Of a DNA stretch of 64,000 bases, positions 42,886-49,933 are shown in pieces. The notes under the pieces are model-generated. The model ran no database searches, was not told where the DNA came from, and saw only the letters and a list, made by a program, of their open reading frames with translations. Position 1 is the first letter of the stretch, and every line of letters starts with the position of its first letter. The DNA lies in contig JAZDRN010000005.1 of assembly GCA_047501485.1 (NCBI GenBank), forward strand, positions 62,001 through 126,000, in the 5' to 3' direction. The stretch comes from Ancrocorticia sp047501485. GTDB lineage: Bacteria; Actinomycetota; Actinomycetes; Actinomycetales; Actinomycetaceae. The position numbers and the translations under genes are program-made.

Positions 42886-42927
42886 ACTCTCCGGGTCGGC
42901 AACTCGCAGCACATGGACGCTCCCGCA

Positions 42928-43242
42928 CTACGCCAGCGAGAGAAACATCCTCTCCAGATCGTGCTGGTTCTCCTTGAAGTCTTCCCCATCCTGGCCGATG
43001 CATTCGCGCATTGCCGTGGCGATGACAAGGAACCCGGCCCGATCGATGGCCTTGGAGACCGCCGCCATCTGTTGTACCACTTCGAGGCAGTTGCCGCCGT
43101 TCTCGATCAGGTTGATTGTGCCGCCCAGCTGGCCGTGGGCCCGTTTGAGCCGGTTGACGATCTGCCGCATTGCGACGGGATCGTGATCCAACCCGATTGT
43201 CTTCTGGTCGGTTGATTCATCCGGCTGCTTGGATGTCTCCAT
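42928..43242 (-). CDS. CsoR/CstR-family repressor, persulfide-sensor type
   Basis: 104-aa all-alpha DUF156 repressor. NRLKRAHGQLGGTINLIENG begins the family core. Two conserved cysteines are present, C52 (GGNCLEVVQQM) and C81 (ATAMREC). In copper sensors a His lies four residues before the second Cys; here that residue is Ala77, so copper sensing is unlikely and the Cys pair fits persulfide-sensing CstR. The divergent CoA-disulfide-reductase/rhodanese gene supports that. The N-terminal tail before residue 20 is acidic and variable. The weak purine site AGTGGGAAAA precedes the ATG. Confidence 0.87.
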   Translation of the reverse strand: METSKQPDESTDQKTIGLDHDPVAMRQIVNRLKRAHGQLGGTINLIENGGNCLEVVQQMAAVSKAIDRAGFLVIATAMRECIGQDGEDFKENQHDLERMFLSLA

Positions 43243-43283
43243 CGTTTTCCCACTTCCCTCACGTCGTTGAACCTACAGATTGA

Positions 43284-43325
43284 ATACTACCCCCAGCATA
43301 TCTGTTAGGATGCTCCCGGTAGTAT
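43284..43325. promoter_or_regulatory. Candidate operator of the sulfur-stress locus
   Basis: 16-base arms (43284-43299 and 43310-43325) match as inverted repeats at 13 positions: ATACTACC and AGCAT blocks are perfect, and the central three bases (CCC in both arms) do not pair. A TAGGAT -10 candidate (43306-43311) overlaps it. It is centred in the 108-base divergent gap. G/C tracts flanked by A/T ends are typical of CsoR-family operators. Confidence 0.55.
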
Positions 43326-43350
43326 TTCTCAGCCAACAGAGGAGCTCTCA

Positions 43351-43521
43351 ATGTGTCGAGCAGTCATGTGCAAGACGTGCGGAAAGACCACATGGGCCGG
43401 ATGCGGCCAACACATCGCGCAGGTCAAACGCACGGTTCCCGCCAGCCAATGGTGCCCCGGCAAGCATCCGAAGGAAGAACGCGGCAGTTTCTTCGCCCGC
43501 CTCTTCGGGAAAGGAAAGTAG
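43351..43521 (+). CDS. Tiny Cys-rich protein (56 aa), first paralog
   Basis: 56 aa; AGAGGAGC lies seven bases before the ATG. The sequence begins MCRAVMCKTCGKTTWAGCGQ, followed by H-I, then QWCPGKHPKEERGSFF and a basic end. Cysteines at 2, 7, 10, 18 and 35 and His21/His39 could bind zinc or carry sulfane sulfur. The same CxxCGK-x-TWxGCG-x-HI core occurs in the 39-aa protein at 45288. It ends three bases before the CoADR-rhodanese ATG, so they are one operon. The function is not known to me. Confidence 0.85.
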   Translation: MCRAVMCKTCGKTTWAGCGQHIAQVKRTVPASQWCPGKHPKEERGSFFARLFGKGK

Positions 43522-43524
43522 CCC

Positions 43525-45234
43525 ATGCGTATAGTGATCGTGGGTGGTGTCGCCGCAGGCATGAGCGCGGCGGCGCGGGCGCGGCGCCTGACCGAGGGAG
43601 CACACATCGTTGTGCTTGAACGAGGCGAGCACGTCTCGTTCGCCAACTGCGGCCTGCCCTACTACGTGGGAGGCGAGATCAACGATCCTGCCAGCCTGCT
43701 GGTGCAGACACCGAAGTCACTGGCTGCCTCACTCAATCTCGACGTACGGGTCCGACACAACGTCACCGCCATTGATGCCCGGGCAAAAACGGTTCACGTT
43801 GAGTCCGACGGCACACACGAGGACATTGGATATGACGCTCTCATCCTGGCGCCCGGCGCGGTGGCGGCGCGTCCCCCGATTGCGGGAATGGAAGACTCCG
43901 TCCGAGTACGAACCCTGCGCACGGTCGACGACGCCCTCGCCCTACGGGAGTCTGCGGAGAACGGTTCGCGCCACGCCGTCGTTCTCGGTGCCGGCTTCAT
44001 CGGTATTGAAGCCGCCGAGGCTCTTGCCCTGCAAGGGCTCAACACGAGCATCGTCGAGTATGCGGAGCACGTCCTTCCGCCACTGGAGCAGGAAATGGCC
44101 TCGCTCGTGACGGAAGAACTGGGCCGACTCGGTGTCGTGGTCCACGAGCGCCTTGCTGCGCGGCGGATCGTGCCGGAAGAGTTGAGCGATACCGTCATCC
44201 TGTCGGACGGGACGCAACTACAAGCGGACATCATCGTTCTGTCCACGGGAGTGCGTCCCGACACCGCGGCATTCGAGGACTCCGGGGTGGAATGCGAGCG
44301 GGGAGCAATCGTCGTGGACGAATACGGGCGAACAAGCCTTCCGGATGTCTATGCCGCCGGGGATGCGACCGTTTCCACTGATGCCGTCACGGGCATTCGC
44401 CGCCCGGTCGCCCTGGCTGGACCTGCCAACCGGGCCGGGCGCCAGATCGCGGACGCCATTGTGCGTCCCGATTCAGCACGTCCCATTCCGGCGCCGATGG
44501 GCACGGCCATCGTGCGAGTCGGGGGCCTCACTGCGGCGATGACCGGCGCCAACCGGGCCTCCTTGCGGCAGGCGGGCATCCGCTTCCACACGCTGCACCT
44601 GCACCCGGGACAGCACGCGGGTTACTTCCCCGGTGCCGAACAGATTCACCTCATCGTTCACATCCGCCGAAGCGACGGCATGGTGCTCGGTGCCCAGGCG
44701 GTGGGCAAGGACGGCGTGGACAAGCGGATCGATGTTCTGGCCACGGCGATCCGCAACCACATGGGTGTCAGCGACCTCATCGATCTTGACCTCGCCTATG
44801 CCCCGCCCTACGGCAGCGCGAAGGATCCGATCAACATGGTGGGGATGGTCGGCTCGAACGTGATGGATGGGCTACTGCCCCTCTGGTATGCCGAAGAATG
44901 GAAGGATTGGCGCGAGCGAGCACTTGTCCTCGACGTGAGATCCATGACAGAGTTCTCCACCGGGCATCTGCCCGGGGCGTTGAACATTCCGCACACGCAG
45001 TTGCGCGAGCGCATGGAGGAGGTGCGCATCGCCTCCAACGGGCGTCCGGTGCGCGTCCTGTGCCAGTCCGGCGTGCGTTCCCACATCGCCAACCGGATTC
45101 TTGCCAACGCCGGCTTCGATACCGCCTCCCTCTCCGGGGGCATGTTGACGGTGCGGGCCATGCTCGGAACGGATGTTCTCGAGTACGGCGAACAAGACAC
45201 GAATCTGACATTCAGCACATCCGGAGTACGGTGA
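43525..45234 (+). CDS. CoA-disulfide reductase/rhodanese fusion
   Basis: 569-aa FAD enzyme fused to a rhodanese domain (CoADR-RHD family), which reduces CoA disulfides and CoA persulfides or polysulfides. The FAD fold IVGGVAAGMSAAARARRL, the active-site Cys42 in VSFANCGLPYYVGG, the NAD(P) fold VVLGAGFIGIEAAEALALQG and DVYAAGDATVS are clear. The dimerisation domain ends about residue 450; the rhodanese domain follows (LVLDVRSMTEFSTGHLPGA) with the active Cys513 in VLCQSGVRSH. It is flanked by the two tiny Cys-rich proteins and faced by the CstR-like repressor. Confidence 0.93.
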   Translation: MRIVIVGGVAAGMSAAARARRLTEGAHIVVLERGEHVSFANCGLPYYVGGEINDPASLLVQTPKSLAASLNLDVRVRHNVTAIDARAKTVHVESDGTHEDIGYDALILAPGAVAARPPIAGMEDSVRVRTLRTVDDALALRESAENGSRHAVVLGAGFIGIEAAEALALQGLNTSIVEYAEHVLPPLEQEMASLVTEELGRLGVVVHERLAARRIVPEELSDTVILSDGTQLQADIIVLSTGVRPDTAAFEDSGVECERGAIVVDEYGRTSLPDVYAAGDATVSTDAVTGIRRPVALAGPANRAGRQIADAIVRPDSARPIPAPMGTAIVRVGGLTAAMTGANRASLRQAGIRFHTLHLHPGQHAGYFPGAEQIHLIVHIRRSDGMVLGAQAVGKDGVDKRIDVLATAIRNHMGVSDLIDLDLAYAPPYGSAKDPINMVGMVGSNVMDGLLPLWYAEEWKDWRERALVLDVRSMTEFSTGHLPGALNIPHTQLRERMEEVRIASNGRPVRVLCQSGVRSHIANRILANAGFDTASLSGGMLTVRAMLGTDVLEYGEQDTNLTFSTSGVR

Positions 45235-45287
45235 AGACCAGTACTTTGGTTCATCAATCCACACAACTCCACACGAAAGGAAGCACC

Positions 45288-45407
45288 ATGTGCTCACCAA
45301 TCCGTTGCAATTCCTGCGGCAAGATCACCTGGACCGGCTGCGGCGAACACATTGAGGAAGCCCTCGCCGGATTCTCCGCCGAGGAACGCTGCACCTGTGA
45401 TGCATGA
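45288..45407 (+). CDS. Tiny Cys-rich protein (39 aa), second paralog
   Basis: 39 aa, with GAAAGGAAGC before the ATG. MCSPIRCNSCGKITWTGCGE, then H-I-EEAL and a final RCTCDA. It shares the N-terminal 22-residue pattern with the protein at 43351: Cys at 2, 7, 10 and 18, TW, GCG and HI at 21-22. It lacks the basic tail and adds a terminal C-x-C. It lies 53 bases after the CoADR-rhodanese stop and before a strong terminator, so it completes the operon. Confidence 0.85.
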   Translation: MCSPIRCNSCGKITWTGCGEHIEEALAGFSAEERCTCDA

Positions 45408-45435
45408 CTGCACTTGCGCGCATTGACTGAGCCGC

Positions 45436-45487
45436 TCGAACTGAGGGCACACGTTTGCCTGCCGGGACATGTGTGCCCTCAGTTCGA
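45436..45487 (+). terminator. Terminator of the sulfur-stress operon
   Basis: Perfect 17-bp arms (45436-45452 and 45471-45487) with an 18-nt loop, 28 bases after the second tiny gene. Confidence 0.75.
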
Positions 45488-45541
45488 CGGTCCCATGGAG
45501 GATCGCGCCGAGATCTACACTTGGCGGCCGAAGTCGCGGTT

Positions 45542-45577
45542 CCAACGGTAGAGTTCGCGTGCCAACCATAGAGTTCG
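45542..45577. repeat. 16-bp direct repeat, 20-bp period
   Basis: CCAACGGTAGAGTTCG and CCAACCATAGAGTTCG (45542 and 45562; 14 of 16 identical). The second copy overlaps a small AGAGTT/AACTCT hairpin that may terminate the minus-strand gene at 45608. Confidence 0.8.
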
Positions 45578-45607
45578 AGAAACTCTCCGGAGATTGTGAC
45601 GGCGCGA

Positions 45608-46342
45608 TCAGGCCGGTGGACGCACAATGATGGCGTCGTAATCCTCCGACAGGTAGATCTCATCCTCAGCGAGTGAGCGAATTTGCGCCACTTCCACGGG
45701 TGAGAGATGGATTCCCGCTCCCGTCGTCCCGTCGGGGCGCAAGGCCATGACGGCATAGCCTCCGGATTCGCGAGAGTGCCGATAGATCCTCTTGAGATCC
45801 TCAGCTAGCGGTTCATAGATTGCATCGCGCTGCTCGGACAGCACGGCCTGGCGCGACTGGATCTCGGAAACCGCGTCCTCGAGCTCCACCCGCTTGGTGA
45901 GCATGTCCTCCTTGAGGGCCGTGAGCGCCACGTCCAGCGAGGTCACCTTTTCCTGAGCCTCTTCCAAGCTCTCCAAAGCCTGGAACTCGACATCCGAGGC
46001 CGTGGACAGCAGCTCACGCAACCCCGCGATCTCCTGCTGCAAAACGAGTAGATCGCGCGAGGTCATGCCTGTGCCCGCGTTGAGCCTCTCGTCCTTGTCA
46101 GTGATCTGCTCTTGGAGCCCCTGACACCTCGTCTCCGCCGCAGCCAGCTGTTCTTCCGCCCGTGTCACCGCGGCCACGGCGGCTTCCTTGTCTCGCGCCC
46201 TGGCAGCGGCCGCGTTCATCATGGCCCCCAGGGTCTCACGAAGAGGGTGCTTGACGTTGTCGCGTTCAAGCCTGGCAATCTGAGAATCGAGTTCAGCCAC
46301 GTCGAGAAGTTTGAGCTGATCTGCTGCGGGTGCTGTAGCCAT
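45608..46342 (-). CDS. Coiled-coil protein of the zf-RING_7 family, zinc ribbon degraded
   Basis: 244 aa: a long antiparallel coiled coil (about residues 10-175) and a C-terminal domain that in the family (for example Rv2229c) is a four-cysteine zinc ribbon. Here the matching segment reads YAVMALRPDGTTGAGIHLSP then DEIYLSEDYDAIIVRPP, with no cysteines at the four positions; only the leftover fold pattern (G.H.SP.E...IR) remains. The NIF3 gene upstream repeats the Rv2230c-Rv2229c pairing. A TAGGCT box six bases before ATG suggests a leaderless message. Confidence 0.85.
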   Translation of the reverse strand: MATAPAADQLKLLDVAELDSQIARLERDNVKHPLRETLGAMMNAAAARARDKEAAVAAVTRAEEQLAAAETRCQGLQEQITDKDERLNAGTGMTSRDLLVLQQEIAGLRELLSTASDVEFQALESLEEAQEKVTSLDVALTALKEDMLTKRVELEDAVSEIQSRQAVLSEQRDAIYEPLAEDLKRIYRHSRESGGYAVMALRPDGTTGAGIHLSPVEVAQIRSLAEDEIYLSEDYDAIIVRPPA

Positions 46343-46348
46343 GTTCCG

Positions 46349-46354
46349 AGCCTA
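46349..46354 (-). promoter_or_regulatory. -10 box of the leaderless coiled-coil gene
   Basis: TAGGCT on the minus strand, six bases before the ATG at 46342. Confidence 0.45.
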
Positions 46355-46434
46355 CCGAATCTGTGCCACAGTTCACGCACGAATCACCATGTCGGTGGAC
46401 GTGAGCACATGCCGCCCCACGCCTCGGAGCGGCA

Positions 46435-47238
46435 TCAACGCACTTGGATCCGCGCAAACCAGGCGTCGGTGGGAATGTCGGAGATGAACGTGTCCGGCAG
46501 ATCCGCACCGTGTTCCCCCAAATCGGCCAGAAGGCGGTCCCTCATGTGGGAGAGCAGCGGCCATTCGGTCGCCCAATGTGTTGCGCTGACCAGCGCGCAT
46601 CCTCCGTTCCACAGGTGATCCGTGGCGGGATGGTGGCGCAGATCCGCAGTCAGGTACACATCGGCACCGGCGGCATTTGCTGCGGCGAGCAGCGAATCAC
46701 CTGATCCTGAGCAGATTGCCACCCGCTCAACCCGAGTGCCCGGCTCCCCACCCACCAGTACGCCCGCGGGAACCCGGGGCAACACCTCTGCGACTTGCTT
46801 CGCAAAGTTCTCCACCGTGGTCCGCGCGATTGACCCGACTCCTCCAATTCCCGTCTCCATGTCGAGGGGGCGCTCCAGGCTCACACCAAGCAGATTCGCG
46901 AGCGCAAGCGTGGAGACGGCGACGTCGGCATTCGTATGCGCGCTGTAAAGTGCCACGTCCGATTTGATGAGCCTGCTGGTCCACGAGCCCTTCGCAGTCG
47001 TTGTTGCCACACTGTGCGTGCCTCGCAAGTAGAGCGGATGGTGCGTTATGAGCATGTCCACACCACTCTCGATGGCTTCGCTGACGCTGGCTTCGCAGGG
47101 ATCCACGGCGAACCCGATGGAACGCACCCGCGCACCCGGATCACCCACGGAAAGGCCCACGCGGTCCCACGACTCGGCGGTATCTGGAGGGAAGAGGCGC
47201 TCCATGGCTGCGACGACATCGCGTACGTGAATAGTCAT
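46435..47238 (-). CDS. NIF3/DUF34 dinuclear-metal protein
   Basis: 267 aa. Two-metal NIF3-like family, widespread; its exact reaction is unsettled (GTP cyclohydrolase I type 2 annotations exist). ESWDRVGLSVGDPG begins the fold; DMLITHHPLYLRG supplies the metal-binding His pair; YSAHTNADV adds Asp; the C-terminal SATHWATEWP gives the final His and Glu. Length is typical of the short form without an inserted domain. The TATCGT box six bases upstream suggests a leaderless start. Confidence 0.93.
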   Translation of the reverse strand: MTIHVRDVVAAMERLFPPDTAESWDRVGLSVGDPGARVRSIGFAVDPCEASVSEAIESGVDMLITHHPLYLRGTHSVATTTAKGSWTSRLIKSDVALYSAHTNADVAVSTLALANLLGVSLERPLDMETGIGGVGSIARTTVENFAKQVAEVLPRVPAGVLVGGEPGTRVERVAICSGSGDSLLAAANAAGADVYLTADLRHHPATDHLWNGGCALVSATHWATEWPLLSHMRDRLLADLGEHGADLPDTFISDIPTDAWFARIQVR

Positions 47239-47244
47239 GGCCCC

Positions 47245-47250
47245 ACGATA
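47245..47250 (-). promoter_or_regulatory. -10 box of the leaderless NIF3 gene
   Basis: TATCGT on the minus strand, six bases before the ATG at 47238. Weaker than the TAG-type boxes. Confidence 0.35.
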
Positions 47251-47296
47251 TCGCCAGCACCTTGTGCTCAGCGACAGCAGCTTTTCCCGAGTCGTG

Positions 47297-48334
47297 TCAG
47301 AACGGCATGTGACTCACGACGAGCAGAGCGATGATCATCAGTGTCCACAGCCCCAGCATGGTGCTGTTGAGACGCAGGTATTCCTTCATGACCGCGGCAA
47401 ACTCGCGCAGGAATGCGCTGGGAATGTAGTAGCGAGCAGTACGCGAGCCCACGACCCGCGCGTTGAGATCCAGATCCCTGGTCAACAGTGCCGATCGGAA
47501 CACGTGATAGCTGTTGGTGACCACAAGTACGCGCGTGTTCGGGGTGGGGAGCAACTCCTGGCTGAAGATGAGATTCTCGCGTGTGTTGCGCGCCCGGTCC
47601 TCAATGAGGACACGCGATCGAGGCACCCCGTGCGCTTCCAGGTATCGGGCCATTCCCTCGCCTTCACTGATCTGCTCTCCCGGTCCCCGACCTCCGCTGG
47701 GGATGATCTTTGCTGGCGGGTTCTGAGCGTTGGCCATCTCGATGCCCTTGTCCAGACGCGACGCCAACAGCGGTGGCACTCGCGTGCCAATCAGGCCGGC
47801 CCCCAGCACGATGACGTAATCCGCGCGCAGTTCCGAGGGGACCTTGCGATACGCCACGGAGGCCAATAGGAAGACGAGGAAGCAGAAGGCGAAGTACAGC
47901 GCCACGCCGAAGAGGAAGAGACCCAGGCCCGTGCCCAGGGACCCGTCGATGTAACCGCGCCGCTCGAAGGCACCGATCAGTATCAGGACGATCGGCAGCA
48001 GCACCAGGCCGATCCCCACCACCAGGGACAGCAGGTTGCCCAGTGTGCGCCTCTCCTTGCGGACCATGGTCAGCCCGTTGGCCAGGAGAAACAGAGTCAA
48101 CAGCGGATAGCCCAGGATCGGGGTGAAGACGAGGGCCGATAGGACGAGCGTCACCCAGAGGCTCGCGCCGGTCCCGTCGTCGGTCACCAGAATCACGCCG
48201 AGAAGGGTGAAACCCGCCCCGAAGACCACGAAGATGATGTTGGAGATTCGACGACGCTCACGTATGAACCCTATGATCCCGACGGCGAGCATGAGCAATC
48301 CCAAACCGAGGATCACGGCACTAGGTGACGGCAT
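47297..48334 (-). CDS. YdcF/SanA-like membrane protein (DUF218)
   Basis: 345 aa. About five N-terminal helices, then a DUF218 domain with YVIVLGAGLIGTRVPPLLAS, IIPSGGRGPGE, ISEGEGMARYLEAHGVPRSR, IEDRARNTRENLIFS and RVLVVTNSYHVFRSALL, followed by one last helix (MLGLWTLMIIALLVVSHM). The family is linked to envelope integrity and vancomycin sensitivity in enteric bacteria; the reaction is unknown. GGGGAAGAA precedes the ATG. Confidence 0.88.
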   Translation of the reverse strand: MPSPSAVILGLGLLMLAVGIIGFIRERRRISNIIFVVFGAGFTLLGVILVTDDGTGASLWVTLVLSALVFTPILGYPLLTLFLLANGLTMVRKERRTLGNLLSLVVGIGLVLLPIVLILIGAFERRGYIDGSLGTGLGLFLFGVALYFAFCFLVFLLASVAYRKVPSELRADYVIVLGAGLIGTRVPPLLASRLDKGIEMANAQNPPAKIIPSGGRGPGEQISEGEGMARYLEAHGVPRSRVLIEDRARNTRENLIFSQELLPTPNTRVLVVTNSYHVFRSALLTRDLDLNARVVGSRTARYYIPSAFLREFAAVMKEYLRLNSTMLGLWTLMIIALLVVSHMPF

Positions 48335-48384
48335 TTCTTCCCCTTTCGATGTCTGTCAGTCTATTGGAAATCGCCACCTGGGAA

Positions 48385-49821
48385 TCACAGCGCGGACCGC
48401 GCCTCTATTGGCGTTGCGCAACGCCTGATCGCCATGGAAATGAGCATCATCGCCCGCCGCAGCTCCTCGACCGTCCCGCGGCCGTAGGTGAAGACGATCC
48501 CGGCTTCCTCCCCGCCGCTCCAATAGCTGGCGAGAGATTCGATGAGAACTCCCCCGCTCCGGCATTCAGCGACGACAGCCCACACCTCCTCCCGCGGCAA
48601 CCGCACGATGGCCGTCGCCTCCGCGTGCATCCGCAGATCCACCGCGCCGAGCAGTTCCAGCGCCAGTTCCCGGCGTCGCGCAACCTCGCGGCGACGGCGG
48701 GCCAGGTAACGCCGCAACCCACCGTGATCGAGGTAGGTGGCCAGGGCTCGTTGGGCTATGGCCGAGGGTGTCAACCCAAGATCACGCCGGAATCCCAAGA
48801 GCGGCTCCTGGAACTGCCTGGCGATGATGAGGTACCCCAATCGCGCCTGTGCACTGAGTACCTGGTTGAATGTCCCGAGATGGGCAACCGCCCCGGGTGC
48901 CAGCTCCCACAGGGTCGGCATGAGGGGGCCGATATGCCGGTACTGGGAGTCCAAGTCGTCCTCGATGATCAGCGTCCCGTACCGTTCCGCGGTGCGCAAC
49001 AACTCCATGCGCCGCGGGGCGGGCATGCTTCCTCCCAACGGATAGAGCCTGTTGGGCGTCACCACAGCGGCACCGGCCGCAGCAGGGATTTCCTCCGCCA
49101 TGCTGAGCACCTCGATGCCCGAGCGGCGTATCGCTCCTCGCAATCCCGGATATCCGGGGTTCTCGATCGCCACAGAGCTGCGAAAGCCTAACTCTTGCAG
49201 CGATGACAAAAGCGAGAACAGCCCCTCGCGTGCCCCGCCGGTCACCACGATATCCCCCGGATCCACGTTCATGGCCCGCGTCAGGCGCAGATGCTCCGCA
49301 ATAGCCTTCCTGGTCGCCTCCAACCCGCGACCATCGTCATCCTCGCCAACCGACCCCGCGGCACTTCGCCAGGCCTCGCGCCACATCGAGTCGGCGGCGA
49401 CCTCCTCGCGCGAGAATCCCGGACGCAAATCGATAGCAGGCCGCCCATCACCCGCGACCCGGGGATGGCCCGAAGAAGGAGCCGGGCTCCCTCCAATGCC
49501 AGCGGCCTGTCCCCGAGGCGTGGCCCACGGGCCGGACGGATCCTCCGCGTGTGCCGCGGATGCGGCGCGGGCGCGGGTGTCCACGGCGTCAGGATGGACG
49601 CGGGTCGCACCGCCGGGCCGTGTCACGAGATAGCCCTCGGCAACAAGTTGATCGTAGGCGGCCACTGCAGTACCTCGCGAAACCTGGAGGTCTCCCGCAA
49701 GCTGCCGCGAGGAGGGGACGGCATCCCCCGCTCGCATAGTCCCATCCGCTATCAGGGAGCGGATATGTGCCGCGATTTGGGCGGGAAGCGGGACGCCTGA
49801 TTCCCGATCGAGTCCGAACAT
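48385..49821 (-). CDS. pdxR: MocR/GntR-type regulator, probable PdxR
   Basis: 478 aa: an N-terminal GntR winged helix (residues 1-72: LPAQIAAHIRSLIADGTMRA, SSRQLAGDLQVSRGTAVAAY) and a type I aminotransferase-like domain. LIIEDDLDSQYRH has the PLP-contacting Asp/Tyr, and LGTFNQVLSAQARLGYLI occupies the PLP-lysine region, where the usual S-K-x-L-x-P is altered (QVLSAQAR), so Schiff-base formation may be impaired. It is divergent from pdxST, the classic arrangement for PdxR, which activates PLP synthesis when vitamin B6 is low. Confidence 0.88.
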   Translation of the reverse strand: MFGLDRESGVPLPAQIAAHIRSLIADGTMRAGDAVPSSRQLAGDLQVSRGTAVAAYDQLVAEGYLVTRPGGATRVHPDAVDTRARAASAAHAEDPSGPWATPRGQAAGIGGSPAPSSGHPRVAGDGRPAIDLRPGFSREEVAADSMWREAWRSAAGSVGEDDDGRGLEATRKAIAEHLRLTRAMNVDPGDIVVTGGAREGLFSLLSSLQELGFRSSVAIENPGYPGLRGAIRRSGIEVLSMAEEIPAAAGAAVVTPNRLYPLGGSMPAPRRMELLRTAERYGTLIIEDDLDSQYRHIGPLMPTLWELAPGAVAHLGTFNQVLSAQARLGYLIIARQFQEPLLGFRRDLGLTPSAIAQRALATYLDHGGLRRYLARRRREVARRRELALELLGAVDLRMHAEATAIVRLPREEVWAVVAECRSGGVLIESLASYWSGGEEAGIVFTYGRGTVEELRRAMMLISMAIRRCATPIEARSAL

Positions 49822-49827
49822 GGGCCA

Positions 49828-49833
49828 AGAGTA
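49828..49833 (-). promoter_or_regulatory. -10 box of leaderless pdxR
   Basis: TACTCT on the minus strand, six bases before the ATG at 49821; no Shine-Dalgarno sequence. Confidence 0.4.
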
Positions 49834-49836
49834 GCA

Positions 49837-49883
49837 ACTGGACCAATGAAAGTACTCATCACTGGCTCTGTCAATGGTCCAGT
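49837..49883. promoter_or_regulatory. Candidate PdxR operator
   Basis: Inverted repeat ACTGGACCA (49837-49845) and TGGTCCAGT (49875-49883), extendable to 11 of 12 bases, with arms about 29 bp apart. It fills the divergent pdxR-pdxS gap. Two separated half-sites suit the dimeric MocR regulators. Confidence 0.5.
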
Positions 49884-49933
49884 ATTTGCGAGATTCTTGT
49901 CAGCGACAGTTCACTGCCCAGCAAAGGATCGCC

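Noticed and set aside
2701..48428. Shared GCCTCTATTGGC plus GCAACGC in the pknL-aroG hairpin and near 48408
   Set aside because: A 12-base match is expected many times by chance in 64 kb, and the second copy lies in the pdxR coding end. Not enough for a repeat family.
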